46,510 nucleotides of DNA from Opitutia bacterium Tous-C4FEB (GTDB lineage: Bacteria; Verrucomicrobiota; Verrucomicrobiia; Opitutales; Opitutaceae), in contig NEVA01000025.1 of NCBI GenBank assembly GCA_002304445.1, forward strand, positions 1 to 46,510. The letters are read 5' to 3'. Under the pieces are notes generated by a model, which saw only the letters and a list, made by a program, of their open reading frames with translations, did not search any database and was not told the origin of the DNA. This document shows positions 27,111-35,881 of the stretch, in pieces. Each line of letters starts with the position of its first letter. The stretch's first letter is position 1. Position numbers and translations under genes: made by a program.

Positions 27111-28514
27111 TCAGAGCGAGCCCGGGGCTTTGAAGTTCTTGGCCGTATCGTCGAGCACGAGCACCCAGTCGTTGCCCGCAGCGGGATCGCCGGGCGGGTT
27201 AAAGGTGCGGGTGCCGGAGTTGGCGACCGTGCCGGCGGCGCTGGACTCGCCGGTGCGTGGGTTGAACCACGAGACGTTGAGCGTGGTGCCGGAGAGCGCG
27301 CCGAGCTTCAGCGTGAAATCGCGACCGGTATAGATGTAGGCGAAGAGGTAGCTCGCTCCGCGCGTGACGAGCACGCGCTCATATTTCTCGCCTTCAACGC
27401 CGGCGACCAACGACTGGTCGGCAACGCGCTCGAAGAACGGACGGGAAAGCATCAGGGCCTTGAGGTGCGGCATCGCGCGGGCGCCGTCGGTTTCGAGGCG
27501 GTCCATGATGAAACCCTTCGCGCCGCTGGCGGGTTTTTTCTCGGTGACGATGTAAACCTGGCGCACGGAGTTTTCGCCGAAGGTGTGGCCGGAGGCACCG
27601 GCGAAGACGGACCAGTAGGCGTAACGGCGGGAGTCGGCGCCGGTCCAGTAGGGTTCCTCGGGTTTATGCAGGCCTTGCGGGGTGTTTTCGTAGGCGGGCT
27701 CGGCATCGAGCACGGGGCGCTTCGGATCGGCGGCGCGTGCCTCGAGCACGTAGCGCCAGTTGTCTTCGCCGTATTTGCGGCCTTCGGTATCCTGGTCGTA
27801 GCGACGGTGACCGGAAGTAAACATGTGGACGTCGAGCCACGCGGAGTCCTTGAACCAATCGGTGGTCACCGTGCGTCCGAAGGGGTGGTAGGCCACCAGC
27901 TGATCGGGATTTTCCTTTTGCAAGGTCTCGCCGATCACCTTCCAGACGTCAGTGTTTTCGTGACCGCGCGCGGAGCCGCCGTTGAGCCAGAGGACGTTGG
28001 CGCGGTCCTTGTAGCGCTTGGCGACCTGCTCAATATAAAGGCGGACTTGCGCGGCGGTGAGCGGCGTGCGGCGCACCATGTGGCTCCACACCGGCGCGAT
28101 GGCCACGTGGATGCCGTTGGCCGCGGCGGTGTCCACGACGTAGTCCACGTGATCCCAATAATCGTATTGCGCGGGGTCGGCCGGATCGGCGCCGGGGGTG
28201 ACGTTGAGTTTCGTGAGATCTTCGCCGACAAGCGCGGGACTGCCGGTGATGCTCTTGTCGGTGAGAAACTGGACCACGCAGCACTGCACGACGTTGAAGC
28301 CCTTCGCGCGGCGGTTTTCGAAATAGGTCTTCACCTCGGCGCGGGTGAGTTTCTGCGTCATCAGCCAAGCGGTGTCGCCAAGCCAGAAGAACGGGGCGCC
28401 GTCGGCCTGTTGAAAATATTGACCGCCGGGTGAGACGCGCAGCAGGCCCGGCGAATAGGAATCGGCGGACAACGACGTGGCGGCGAGGGCCGCGAGGAGC
28501 AGGGATCGGATCAT
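27111..28514 (-). CDS. Glycoside hydrolase family 140 (DUF4038), apiosidase-type
   Basis: A 467-residue exported protein with a signal peptide (about 1-17). The DUF4038 (beta/alpha)8 domain has '[11 protein letters not shown]', '[22 protein letters not shown]', '[12 protein letters not shown]' and '[18 protein letters not shown]'. A small C-terminal beta domain follows ('[13 protein letters not shown]', '[12 protein letters not shown]'). The motifs match GH140, whose characterised member BT1012 releases D-apiose from rhamnogalacturonan II. The candidate nucleophile E272 ('LDAEPAYE') is present. The family motif G-G-D, which I take as carrying the acid/base Asp, reads G-G-S here (S181), so activity is uncertain. 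It lies 9 bp after the CBM/PL10 gene. This is the best clue that apiose is the monosaccharide of the locus. Confidence 0.88.
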   Translation of the reverse strand: MIRSLLLAALAATSLSADSYSPGLLRVSPGGQYFQQADGAPFFWLGDTAWLMTQKLTRAEVKTYFENRRAKGFNVVQCCVVQFLTDKSITGSPALVGEDLTKLNVTPGADPADPAQYDYWDHVDYVVDTAAANGIHVAIAPVWSHMVRRTPLTAAQVRLYIEQVAKRYKDRANVLWLNGGSARGHENTDVWKVIGETLQKENPDQLVAYHPFGRTVTTDWFKDSAWLDVHMFTSGHRRYDQDTEGRKYGEDNWRYVLEARAADPKRPVLDAEPAYENTPQGLHKPEEPYWTGADSRRYAYWSVFAGASGHTFGENSVRQVYIVTEKKPASGAKGFIMDRLETDGARAMPHLKALMLSRPFFERVADQSLVAGVEGEKYERVLVTRGASYLFAYIYTGRDFTLKLGALSGTTLNVSWFNPRTGESSAAGTVANSGTRTFNPPGDPAAGNDWVLVLDDTAKNFKAPGSL

Positions 28515-28523
28515 AGGGTTGGG

Positions 28524-31268
28524 TCAGTTGGGGGTTTTTGCGAGGCGGGCGCACCATGCGGGGTAATCGTTGTCGAGGAGCGGCGCGGCCCAGGTGCCGT
28601 GGTAATCGTAGCCGCTGCGCCGTTCGTAGCCGACCTGCATGAAGTCGTAACGAAAGACCGAATCCCGATCGAGATAGACGGGGCGATTGGTGCCGAGCTC
28701 GTAGAAGCGCGCCCACAACAGCGGCGCCTTTGGGTCGGGCACGAGCCGGCGCTCGTTACGACCGTCGGCACCGATAATCTCATCGAGACGCTGACCCCTG
28801 ATGGGCACGGCACGCAGCCACGCCACCGCGCCCTCGATGGCGGCGATGATCTCCGGCGACGGCTTCTCGATCGACATGAGAAAGCGGGTGACCGTCACGC
28901 TCTCGGCCCCAGCGATCGATGGCGGCTCGTATTTGCGGGCCCAGGTCGGGGCCAGCGTCTTCTCGTCATGCTGGGCGCACCAGCCGGTGAGCTTCCCGTC
29001 CTGCTTGATCTGCGTCTTCAGAATGCAGTCGAGGCCGCGGGCGAGCGCGGTCGTCGCGCGCGTGCGCCGCGCCTCGTCGACGAACGCGTAAGGCGGTCGC
29101 CCGGAGGCAACCCCTTGCAAGACCTGCATCACGCGGATCATGGCGCCGTCGTTGAACGTGATGTGGTCGTAATAATCTCCGCGCAACGGCCAGAACTGCG
29201 GCCAGCCGCCGTTGGGGTATTGGGCGGCGAGAAGGTAGTCGACACCGCGGAGAAACGATTCGCGGTAGCGGGGCTCATCGGTGGCGGTGGCGACGAGCGC
29301 GAGGAAGCGCATGGGCACGGTGGTCGCGTCGTTGTCGAGGCTGTTGGCGCGGCCGCGGCCCTCGGGCGGGATGTCATCCGGCGTGCGCGGCGGCACCGCG
29401 AGGTTGGTGCTCTTGGGCCAGCCGCCCTTGGACGACTGATACTGCAGCACGCTGTCGGCGATGGCGCGCGCGGCGGGCGTGGCATACCACTCCGGCGGAC
29501 GGCGCAGGTAAGCGCTGCTCCACGCCGCGGGCGCGGCGGGCGGCAGGGCGAAAGGATCAGCGAGGTAACGCGTCATGCGGGCGGCGATCTCCGCGTGCGA
29601 GAGCGAGGCTTCGAGAAAGCCGATCACGCAGATGTGCTCGTTGCCGCTCATGCCGCGGATCTGGTATTTCTGCTCGGGGCCGGCGCGGCCGAAGGAGTAA
29701 AGGTCCATGTTATGCAGACCGCCGGGGCGGATCTGGCGATGGTTCTCGTTGGGCGCGTCGTCATCGGGCGACTTGGCAATGAAGAGCACCTGTTTCGCCT
29801 TCGGGTCGCCGATGTAGAACCACTCGGGGGAGAAATCGGGGAACTCGCCGCGCGGGATGCGTTTCACGCCGTCGGCCGCGACGAAGTAGTCGGCGGCGTC
29901 GGCGGTGCCGCCCGCGACGGTTTCGAGAAGGAAACAGTAATCTCCTTTCGAGCGCAGCACCTTCACCGCGATGCGGTCGGGGAAGAACCAATACTGAAAC
30001 GTGAAGTCGGCGTTGGACGATTCGAGGATGACGTGGTCGCCCTCGGTGCGGCCGTCGATAACCTTGGTGGTCGAGCCGCTGTTGCGGCCGGCGTGGCCGA
30101 AGTTTCCCACGCTGTTGGGAAAGCCGCGGAAATCGCCGTTGGGGCCGGGCGGCATATACGCCGCGATCCAGTCGTTGCCCGCGCGGTCGACGAAGCTCTT
30201 GAAGCCGGAGACGCCGTTGTCTTTTTCGAAGTAGACGGTGCCCATGGGCGTCTCGATCTTGTAGCAGCCGACGCCGCCCCACGTGACTTCGCTAAGCCGC
30301 ACGGGGGCAGTCGAGGCCGGCACGGGCGTGAACTTGAGGTGATCGAGATTCGCAAGACCCTCGGCAGTGGCGGCGGTGAGACGGACGGTGTTTTTTCCGG
30401 CCTTGAGCTCGACCGGGCGCGATGACGTCACGTAAACCCAATCGGTCCAGAATCGGGTCGGCGGAAACGCGAACTCGGCTTCGGTGACCTCGCCGTTGAC
30501 GCGCACCTCGGCGACGCGGGTGTCGGGTTTGCCCTGCGCGTAACGCGCCGCGAGAATGTAGCGCCCGGCGGCGGGAGCGTCGAACGTGACTTCGAAGTGG
30601 CTGCCAACCTTGTTGTCGGCGTCGAGGTAACCTTCGCCGGTAAAGCCGGTGTGCGGGCCGGGATGCTGCGCGATGAAGTTCCAACAACTGTGGTGATCGA
30701 CCTTGCCCTCGAAAAGTCCGTCTTCGGCTTCGAGCACGACCACGCGGGGCACTTCACCCGGGGCGGGATCGCGCAGTTCGGTGACCTTGAGGTAATCGAC
30801 GTTGCCCAGACCGCCGTCGGCGAGCGCGACGAGGCGGATCAAGTTGCGACCTTGCGGCAAAGTCACCACGGCGGAATCGGTCCGAAAGGCGGGCAACACC
30901 CGGCCCTGCGGCATGGGCAAAATCGGGCCGTCCTTGCCGTTGATCCAAAGCTGGCCAGGGCGCGGGTCGGGCTTGATGTGCGTGTAGCGCACGGTGACGC
31001 GGTGCGGGCCGGCGCGCGGCGCGTCGTAGGCGACCTCGATAAAGCTGCCCGTCTTGTTCGGAGTATCCACCAACCCGGTGCCCGAGTGGGTCGAGTGGGG
31101 CTCGTCGGAGAGCATGACGTTGTGCCAGCAACTGTGTTTATCGATCCACCCGCTGAAGGTGCCGGACTCGGCTTCGACGATCAGAGGTGCGGTCGCGGGT
31201 TGGGCCAACGCAAAGCCCGCGGACCAGACCACGGCGGCGAGAACGATCAGGGAACGAGGGATTTTCAT
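28524..31268 (-). CDS. Multidomain pectate lyase: two CBM35-like modules, unknown beta domain, PL10
   Basis: A 914-residue exported protein; the ATG at 31268 is chosen because a good signal peptide (1-23, FALAQ) follows it. Two similar CBM35-like modules (about 24-165 and 166-305) share 'VEAESGTF/LEAEDGLF', a 'HSCW' motif and 'LGNVDYLKV/LANLDHLKF' ends. A domain of about 280 residues follows ('WGGVGCYKIETPMGTVYFEKD' to 'HAEIAARMTRYLADP') that I cannot assign. Residues about 600-914 are PL10 ('SLDNDATTVPM', 'WCAQHDEKTLAP', 'GYERRSGYDYHG'). It should bind and cleave pectin. The gap to the preceding nucleoside-hydrolase-like gene is 38 bp. Confidence 0.87.
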   Translation of the reverse strand: MKIPRSLIVLAAVVWSAGFALAQPATAPLIVEAESGTFSGWIDKHSCWHNVMLSDEPHSTHSGTGLVDTPNKTGSFIEVAYDAPRAGPHRVTVRYTHIKPDPRPGQLWINGKDGPILPMPQGRVLPAFRTDSAVVTLPQGRNLIRLVALADGGLGNVDYLKVTELRDPAPGEVPRVVVLEAEDGLFEGKVDHHSCWNFIAQHPGPHTGFTGEGYLDADNKVGSHFEVTFDAPAAGRYILAARYAQGKPDTRVAEVRVNGEVTEAEFAFPPTRFWTDWVYVTSSRPVELKAGKNTVRLTAATAEGLANLDHLKFTPVPASTAPVRLSEVTWGGVGCYKIETPMGTVYFEKDNGVSGFKSFVDRAGNDWIAAYMPPGPNGDFRGFPNSVGNFGHAGRNSGSTTKVIDGRTEGDHVILESSNADFTFQYWFFPDRIAVKVLRSKGDYCFLLETVAGGTADAADYFVAADGVKRIPRGEFPDFSPEWFYIGDPKAKQVLFIAKSPDDDAPNENHRQIRPGGLHNMDLYSFGRAGPEQKYQIRGMSGNEHICVIGFLEASLSHAEIAARMTRYLADPFALPPAAPAAWSSAYLRRPPEWYATPAARAIADSVLQYQSSKGGWPKSTNLAVPPRTPDDIPPEGRGRANSLDNDATTVPMRFLALVATATDEPRYRESFLRGVDYLLAAQYPNGGWPQFWPLRGDYYDHITFNDGAMIRVMQVLQGVASGRPPYAFVDEARRTRATTALARGLDCILKTQIKQDGKLTGWCAQHDEKTLAPTWARKYEPPSIAGAESVTVTRFLMSIEKPSPEIIAAIEGAVAWLRAVPIRGQRLDEIIGADGRNERRLVPDPKAPLLWARFYELGTNRPVYLDRDSVFRYDFMQVGYERRSGYDYHGTWAAPLLDNDYPAWCARLAKTPN

Positions 31269-31306
31269 CGGGACGGGGTAAGTTGACCGGGGCGGAGTGG
31301 AAGAAA

Positions 31307-32635
31307 TTAGCGCGGCGGCGCGGGGCCGCCGGAAGGCGTGCGGCAACGTTCGAGGCGCGCCGAAAAATCAGCGAGAAAAGCTTCGCGCCACACGCTGATC
31401 GTGCGCGCGCCTTGGTGGATGCCCTCGGCGGCTTCAGGCGACGGGTCATCCGTCCACCAATTCGGCCAACGCGGATCGGGCGTGAGCGCGGCCGCCGGCG
31501 CGGGAGGATAAACGGTGATTTCACCGCGCCGGCCTTCAAGCGACGGGATGTTGCCGGCGAGCGTGTAGTGGTAGAGTTTGGCGTCCTTCGGGCAGAAGCG
31601 GAAACGGATCGAGCCTGCGCCGTCGACGTGGCCGATGAGGCGTTGATTCTCGATCACCATCACGGCCGCGGGGGCGGCGGGCGCGTTGGGTCCGAGCGGC
31701 AGCACGAGTTCCAAAATGCCGAAATGCTCCATGCGATCCACGGCGGTGGTGATACGGTCAAATTTCACGGAGGGCCGCGTCCAAGCGCGGACGTAACGGC
31801 CGCCCCACCCCGGCTGAAACGGCAGCTCCGGATTGCCGCGCAGCAGCCAACTGAAGGTCGGCGTGTCGCCCATTTTCAAGGACGTGCGCTTCTGCCCATG
31901 AAAGATGATCCCGTGCGCGAAAAACTCCCCGAGAGCGCCCCGGCCGGCGGCACGTTTTTCGGCAAAGGCCTCGGCCGCGAAATCGCCCTCCTGATTCCCG
32001 CCCACAAACCAGCCGCGGTAACTCGAGTTGGATTCGATCATCCAGAGAGACGGGTGTTGCGTCGCGATGTAATGGTAAGCGTCGGGGCTCCACTTTTTGT
32101 TTGGGCCGCCGATGAAGTGCACGCGCAGCTTAGGCAGAATGTCAGGCGCGTCGTGGAGCGCTTGGGCCACGTCTTCAAGACCGCCCCAGACCAGCACGTA
32201 GAGCGGACGCGGATCGGCGCGCCGTGCGCACTCGATGATCCATTTCGAGCCTTCGGTCGCGCGCAGCACGCCGGTGTAGGGCGCGATCTCGGTCTCGCCT
32301 TGCTTGGTGATCGCCCGGAGCGCGGCGGGCGTCGGGTAACGATCAGAGTAAGTTCGGAGATTCCGGTAGTCCTTCTCGTAGTGCGCCAGAACCTCGAGGA
32401 TGTGTTCTTTGCGGCCCGGACCGTAGGGCGACGAAATCAGACCTTCGAGGTCGACCACGTCGGCGTAGAGAAGGACGTGCACGAGCGACTGGAAATCGTC
32501 GAAGTCGGTGCCACCAATGTCGGTCGAGACGATCACGCGGTGGCGCGTGCCGGCGAGCGCACCGGAATCGGCGTGGCTCACGGCCGGCGACAGGAGGGCA
32601 AATCCGAGGAGAAAAATGAGAGGGTGAAGTTTCAT
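31307..32635 (-). CDS. Exported nucleoside-hydrolase-like (Sde182/DUF1593-type) protein
   Basis: A 442-residue protein with a signal peptide (about 1-22). The acidic motif is 'STDIGGTDFDDFQSLVHVLLYAD', followed by 'SSPYGPGRKEHI', 'VWGGLEDVAQALHDAPDILP', 'FIGGPNKKWSPDAYHY' and a C-terminal 'NWWTDDPSPEAAEG' segment. It is very similar to the N-terminal 430 residues of the fusion at 18419-20416 but has no esterase domain. Its ATG shares one base with the permease stop (TGATG), tying it directly to sugar import. The open frame continues upstream inside the permease gene, but that part is not a protein signal. It may act on a furanoside before uptake; this is inference. Confidence 0.86.
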   Translation of the reverse strand: MKLHPLIFLLGFALLSPAVSHADSGALAGTRHRVIVSTDIGGTDFDDFQSLVHVLLYADVVDLEGLISSPYGPGRKEHILEVLAHYEKDYRNLRTYSDRYPTPAALRAITKQGETEIAPYTGVLRATEGSKWIIECARRADPRPLYVLVWGGLEDVAQALHDAPDILPKLRVHFIGGPNKKWSPDAYHYIATQHPSLWMIESNSSYRGWFVGGNQEGDFAAEAFAEKRAAGRGALGEFFAHGIIFHGQKRTSLKMGDTPTFSWLLRGNPELPFQPGWGGRYVRAWTRPSVKFDRITTAVDRMEHFGILELVLPLGPNAPAAPAAVMVIENQRLIGHVDGAGSIRFRFCPKDAKLYHYTLAGNIPSLEGRRGEITVYPPAPAAALTPDPRWPNWWTDDPSPEAAEGIHQGARTISVWREAFLADFSARLERCRTPSGGPAPPR

Positions 32636-33615
32636 CAGGTTTCGCGTCCCTTGGAGTTCATTTTGTCGAGCGCCACCGCGAGAAGGATGACGCCGCCCTT
32701 GATGACCTGTTGCCAGAAGGGCGAGACATTCAGGAGAAACAGGCCGTTGTTGAGCACGCCGATGATCAGGCAGCCGAGCACGGTGCCGGCGACCGAGCCG
32801 CGCCCGCCGGAGAGCGACGTGCCGCCGATCACGACGGCGGCGATTGAATCGAGTTCGTAGCCAAGGCCGGCGTTGGGCTGGGCGGAGTCGAGGCGCGCGG
32901 TGACGATCAGGCCCGCGACCCCGGCGAGCGCGCCGGCCAGCGTGTAGATCGCGAGCTTGATGCGCCCGACGTTGAGGCCGGTGAGGCGCGCGGCGCGCTC
33001 GTTGCCGCCGACGGCGTAGAGGTGGCGGCCGAAGCGCGTGCGCTTCGTCACGACCACGAAGACCGCCGTCAGCGCGAGCATGATCCACACAGGCAGCGGC
33101 ATGCCGAGAAACGCCCCGGTGCCAATGTGACCGAAATCGTCGCCCAGCCCGGTAATGGGAAAGCCGCCTGTCCACAGCATCGTGAGCCCGCGCGCGATGC
33201 TGAGCATGCCGAGAGTCGCAACGAATGGCGGAAGTTTGAATCGGGTGACCGCGAAGCCGTTGCACCAACCTGCGGCGCCACCGACGAAAACGGCCGCGAG
33301 AATCGCGCCGAAGACGGTGAACTCGATCCACAGCGTGGTTCCGGGGATACCCAGGCCGTGTTTCAACAAACCGGCGGCGACCGCGCCCGCGAGCCCAAGG
33401 ATCGCGCCGACGGAGAGATCGATGCCGCCACCCAGAATGACGAGCGTCATACCGATCGACAGGCAGAGGTTCACCGAGATCTGGCGGAGAATGTTCCAGC
33501 CGTTGTCGGGGGTGAGGAAACGGTCGGAGAGCAGACTGAGCGCGAGCACCATCAGGCCGAGCGCGAGCAGCGAGCGGAAGCGGGCGAAAAAGGCTTTGTA
33601 ATCGGGCGAGGTCAT
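32635..33615 (-). CDS. Ribose-type sugar ABC transporter permease
   Basis: A 326-residue inner-membrane protein of the RbsC/BPD_transp_2 family with about nine hydrophobic segments. Signatures are 'IGMTLVILGGGIDLSVGAILGLAG', 'NGFAVTRFKLPPFVATLGMLSIARGL', 'GRHLYAVGGNERAARLTGLNV' and 'AAVVIGGTSLSGGRGSVAGT'. The ATG at 33615 lies 4 bp after the ATPase stop; an upstream TTG is less likely. It forms the channel with the ATPase and binding protein. The stop overlaps the next gene by one base. Substrate by context: D-apiose or another pentose released from pectin. Confidence 0.93.
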   Translation of the reverse strand: MTSPDYKAFFARFRSLLALGLMVLALSLLSDRFLTPDNGWNILRQISVNLCLSIGMTLVILGGGIDLSVGAILGLAGAVAAGLLKHGLGIPGTTLWIEFTVFGAILAAVFVGGAAGWCNGFAVTRFKLPPFVATLGMLSIARGLTMLWTGGFPITGLGDDFGHIGTGAFLGMPLPVWIMLALTAVFVVVTKRTRFGRHLYAVGGNERAARLTGLNVGRIKLAIYTLAGALAGVAGLIVTARLDSAQPNAGLGYELDSIAAVVIGGTSLSGGRGSVAGTVLGCLIIGVLNNGLFLLNVSPFWQQVIKGGVILLAVALDKMNSKGRET

Positions 33616-33619
33616 GCGG

Positions 33620-35194
33620 TCAGGAAGCAAGTGCCATGGCGCGATCGGGCAGCGCGGCGGAGAGCACGCGTTCGGCGGTGGCGTCGGCGCGGGTGAATTC
33701 GGCGGTGGCTCGGCCCTCGCAAAGCACGAGCACGCGGTCGGCGAGCGCGAGGATTTCGGGGAGCTCGGACGAGACGACGATCAGGCCGAGGCCGGCCTGC
33801 GTGAGTTCGTCGATGAAGGTGTAGATTTCGCGCTTGGCGTTCACATCGATGCCGCGCGTGGGTTCGTCGAGCAGGAGTATCTTCGGCCCGGTCGCGAGCC
33901 ACTTGGCGAGGATGACCTTCTGCTGATTGCCACCGGAGAGATTGATGATGAGTTCATCGACCGACGGTGTCTTCACGCGGAAGCGCTCGAGATAAGTGGC
34001 GATGTGGGCGTGTTCGCGCGCTGGGCTGACGAAGCCGCCGCGCAACGCCGGGCGCAGGTCGGCGAGGCTGGCGTTGGCGAGCACGCTCATGGGCAGCACG
34101 ACGCCGTCGCGTTTGCGGTCCTCGGGCGCGAAGGCGAGGCCAGCGGCGATGGCATCGGCCGGACCGCGAAAACGCACTACCCTACCCTCGATGGTGACCG
34201 TGCCCGCGGCGCGGCCGGCGTGCTGGCCGAAGAGCGTTTCGAGCAACTCCGTGCGACCCGCACCGATGAGGCCGAAGATGCCGAGCACCTCGCCGCGACG
34301 CAGCGTGAGCGAGACGTGATCCACGAGAAAACGCCGACCGACGCCGTCGCCGGGGAGGACGATCTTTTCGGCGCGGAGCAACTCGGCACCGGGCGTCGTG
34401 GTGGTTTTCTGAAAAATTTCCTTCGGTTCGCGGCCGGCCATGAGCCGCACGAGGGCGTCGCGGGTAAGTTCGCCGTAGGTCGCGGTGCCGACGAGTCGGC
34501 CGTCGCGCATGATGACGAGGTCGTCGCAGATGCGCGCGAGTTCCTCGAATTTGTGCGTGATGTAGACGAGGCCGACGCCGGCGCGTTTGAGATCGGCGAT
34601 GACGTTGAAGAGGACGGCGACCTCGTGGGAGGAGAGCGAGGAAGTCGGCTCGTCGAGGATGAGCACGCGCGCGTCGGCAGAGAGCGCTTTGCCGATCTCG
34701 ATGAGCTGCTGCTGGCCCACGCGGAGTTCGCCGACGAGCGTCTCGGGGTCAACGGGGAGATCGAGGCGCGTGAGGATCGCGGCGGTGTCGGCGTGGAGAC
34801 GGGCGTAGTCGATCAGACCGGCGGCGGTGCGCGGCTCGCGGCCGAGCCAGATGTTTTCCGCGACGGTGAGGCCGGGGATGAGATTGAGTTCTTGGTGGAC
34901 GATGCCGATGCCGAGGGCCTGCGCATCGCGCGGGCTGGCGAAACGGACTTCGGTCAAGGAAAGCGCGTTAGGGACAACGCGCTCCACCACGCGGATGGTG
35001 CCGGCATCGGGCGGGAAGACGCCCGAGAGGATGTTCATCAACGTGGACTTGCCCGCGCCGTTTTCGCCCAGCAGCGCGACGAGGCGGCCGGCGCGCACCT
35101 GCAACGACACGCCCGCGAGCGCGCGCACACCGGGGAAGGATTTCTCGATTCCAGTGGCGTCGATCAGGACGTCGTTGGTCGCGGCGGGCGTCAT
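33620..35194 (-). CDS. Ribose-type sugar ABC transporter ATPase (two nucleotide-binding domains)
   Basis: A 524-residue RbsA-like protein with duplicated ATPase domains. Domain 1 has Walker A 'GENGAGKST' (43-51), signature 'LRVGQQQ' and Walker B 'VLILDEPTSSLS'. Domain 2 has the degenerate Walker A 'GLIGAGRTE', signature 'LSGGNQQKVILAKWL' and Walker B 'ILLLDEPTRGID'. This asymmetry is normal in the RbsA/MglA group. It powers uptake through the downstream permease. Its ATG overlaps the TGA of the DUF2291 gene by 4 bp. Confidence 0.94.
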   Translation of the reverse strand: MTPAATNDVLIDATGIEKSFPGVRALAGVSLQVRAGRLVALLGENGAGKSTLMNILSGVFPPDAGTIRVVERVVPNALSLTEVRFASPRDAQALGIGIVHQELNLIPGLTVAENIWLGREPRTAAGLIDYARLHADTAAILTRLDLPVDPETLVGELRVGQQQLIEIGKALSADARVLILDEPTSSLSSHEVAVLFNVIADLKRAGVGLVYITHKFEELARICDDLVIMRDGRLVGTATYGELTRDALVRLMAGREPKEIFQKTTTTPGAELLRAEKIVLPGDGVGRRFLVDHVSLTLRRGEVLGIFGLIGAGRTELLETLFGQHAGRAAGTVTIEGRVVRFRGPADAIAAGLAFAPEDRKRDGVVLPMSVLANASLADLRPALRGGFVSPAREHAHIATYLERFRVKTPSVDELIINLSGGNQQKVILAKWLATGPKILLLDEPTRGIDVNAKREIYTFIDELTQAGLGLIVVSSELPEILALADRVLVLCEGRATAEFTRADATAERVLSAALPDRAMALAS

Positions 35195-35877
35195 GGTTTC
35201 ACTTCGACCGTAACCGGGATGAAGGTGAGCAACGGTCCGGCGGCGGGGAGCGATTCGGGGGCCTCGGCACAGCCGGCAAAGGTGATGGTCGCGCCGACGG
35301 CGACGGTCTTGAGCGGGGGTTGCACGCGCGCCTCGACGAGGCGGTTGAGCTCGGCGGAGAGGGCGTTGAACTCGGTGAGGCCGGGCACCTGGTTCACGTC
35401 GAGCAGTCCGCAGCCGTCGCGCACGACGTTGCCGAAGACCGGTCCGGTGCGCAGTGCGACGACGGTGCCGTCGAGCTCGATGAGCAGGCGGCTGCGCTCA
35501 ACGGCCGTGACGCGGCCGGTGCCGCGCACGAAGTAGAAGGCAGCGTTACCGAGGCCGACGCGGTGCGCGTGGGTCTTGGCGGCGGCGGCAGGATCGCGGC
35601 GAAGATCCGCGAGCAAAATTAGGGCCCCGGGAGCGCGGGCGGCGGCGGGGGCGAGTTGGTCGCGCCAAAATTTTTCGGCGAAGGCGACGGCGTCGAAGGC
35701 GACGACGGCGGACACGCCCGTGGACGCGTTCGCCGGGGGAGCGTCACCGGCGCGTTTCGTGACGATGCGGAACGGCGGGAACGCCACGAGCAGGCCGGCG
35801 AACACGACGCCGGCGACGATCACCGGCCACGCGACGAACGGTTCGCGGCGCGCATTGCCGCCAGCGGGGGCGCCCAT
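35191..35877 (-). CDS. DUF2291 protein associated with the sugar ABC transporter
   Basis: A 228-residue protein with one N-terminal membrane segment (about 16-33) and an extracytoplasmic domain. 'AFAEKFWRDQL', 'GLGNAAFYFVRGTGRVTAVERSRLLIELDG' and 'GLTEFNALSAELNRLVEARVQPPL' match DUF2291, small anchored proteins usually encoded beside ribose-type ABC importers and of unknown function. It lies between the binding protein (4-bp gap) and the ATPase (4-bp overlap), so it is almost certainly translated with the transporter. It may assist docking or be an accessory binding protein. Confidence 0.8.
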   Translation of the reverse strand: MGAPAGGNARREPFVAWPVIVAGVVFAGLLVAFPPFRIVTKRAGDAPPANASTGVSAVVAFDAVAFAEKFWRDQLAPAAARAPGALILLADLRRDPAAAAKTHAHRVGLGNAAFYFVRGTGRVTAVERSRLLIELDGTVVALRTGPVFGNVVRDGCGLLDVNQVPGLTEFNALSAELNRLVEARVQPPLKTVAVGATITFAGCAEAPESLPAAGPLLTFIPVTVEVKP

Positions 35878-35881
35878 GGAA

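Noticed and set aside
32636-33331. Long N-terminal extension of the nucleoside-hydrolase-like gene at 31307
   Set aside because: The extension lies inside the permease gene in another frame and is Arg-rich. A signal peptide begins precisely at the ATG at 32635.
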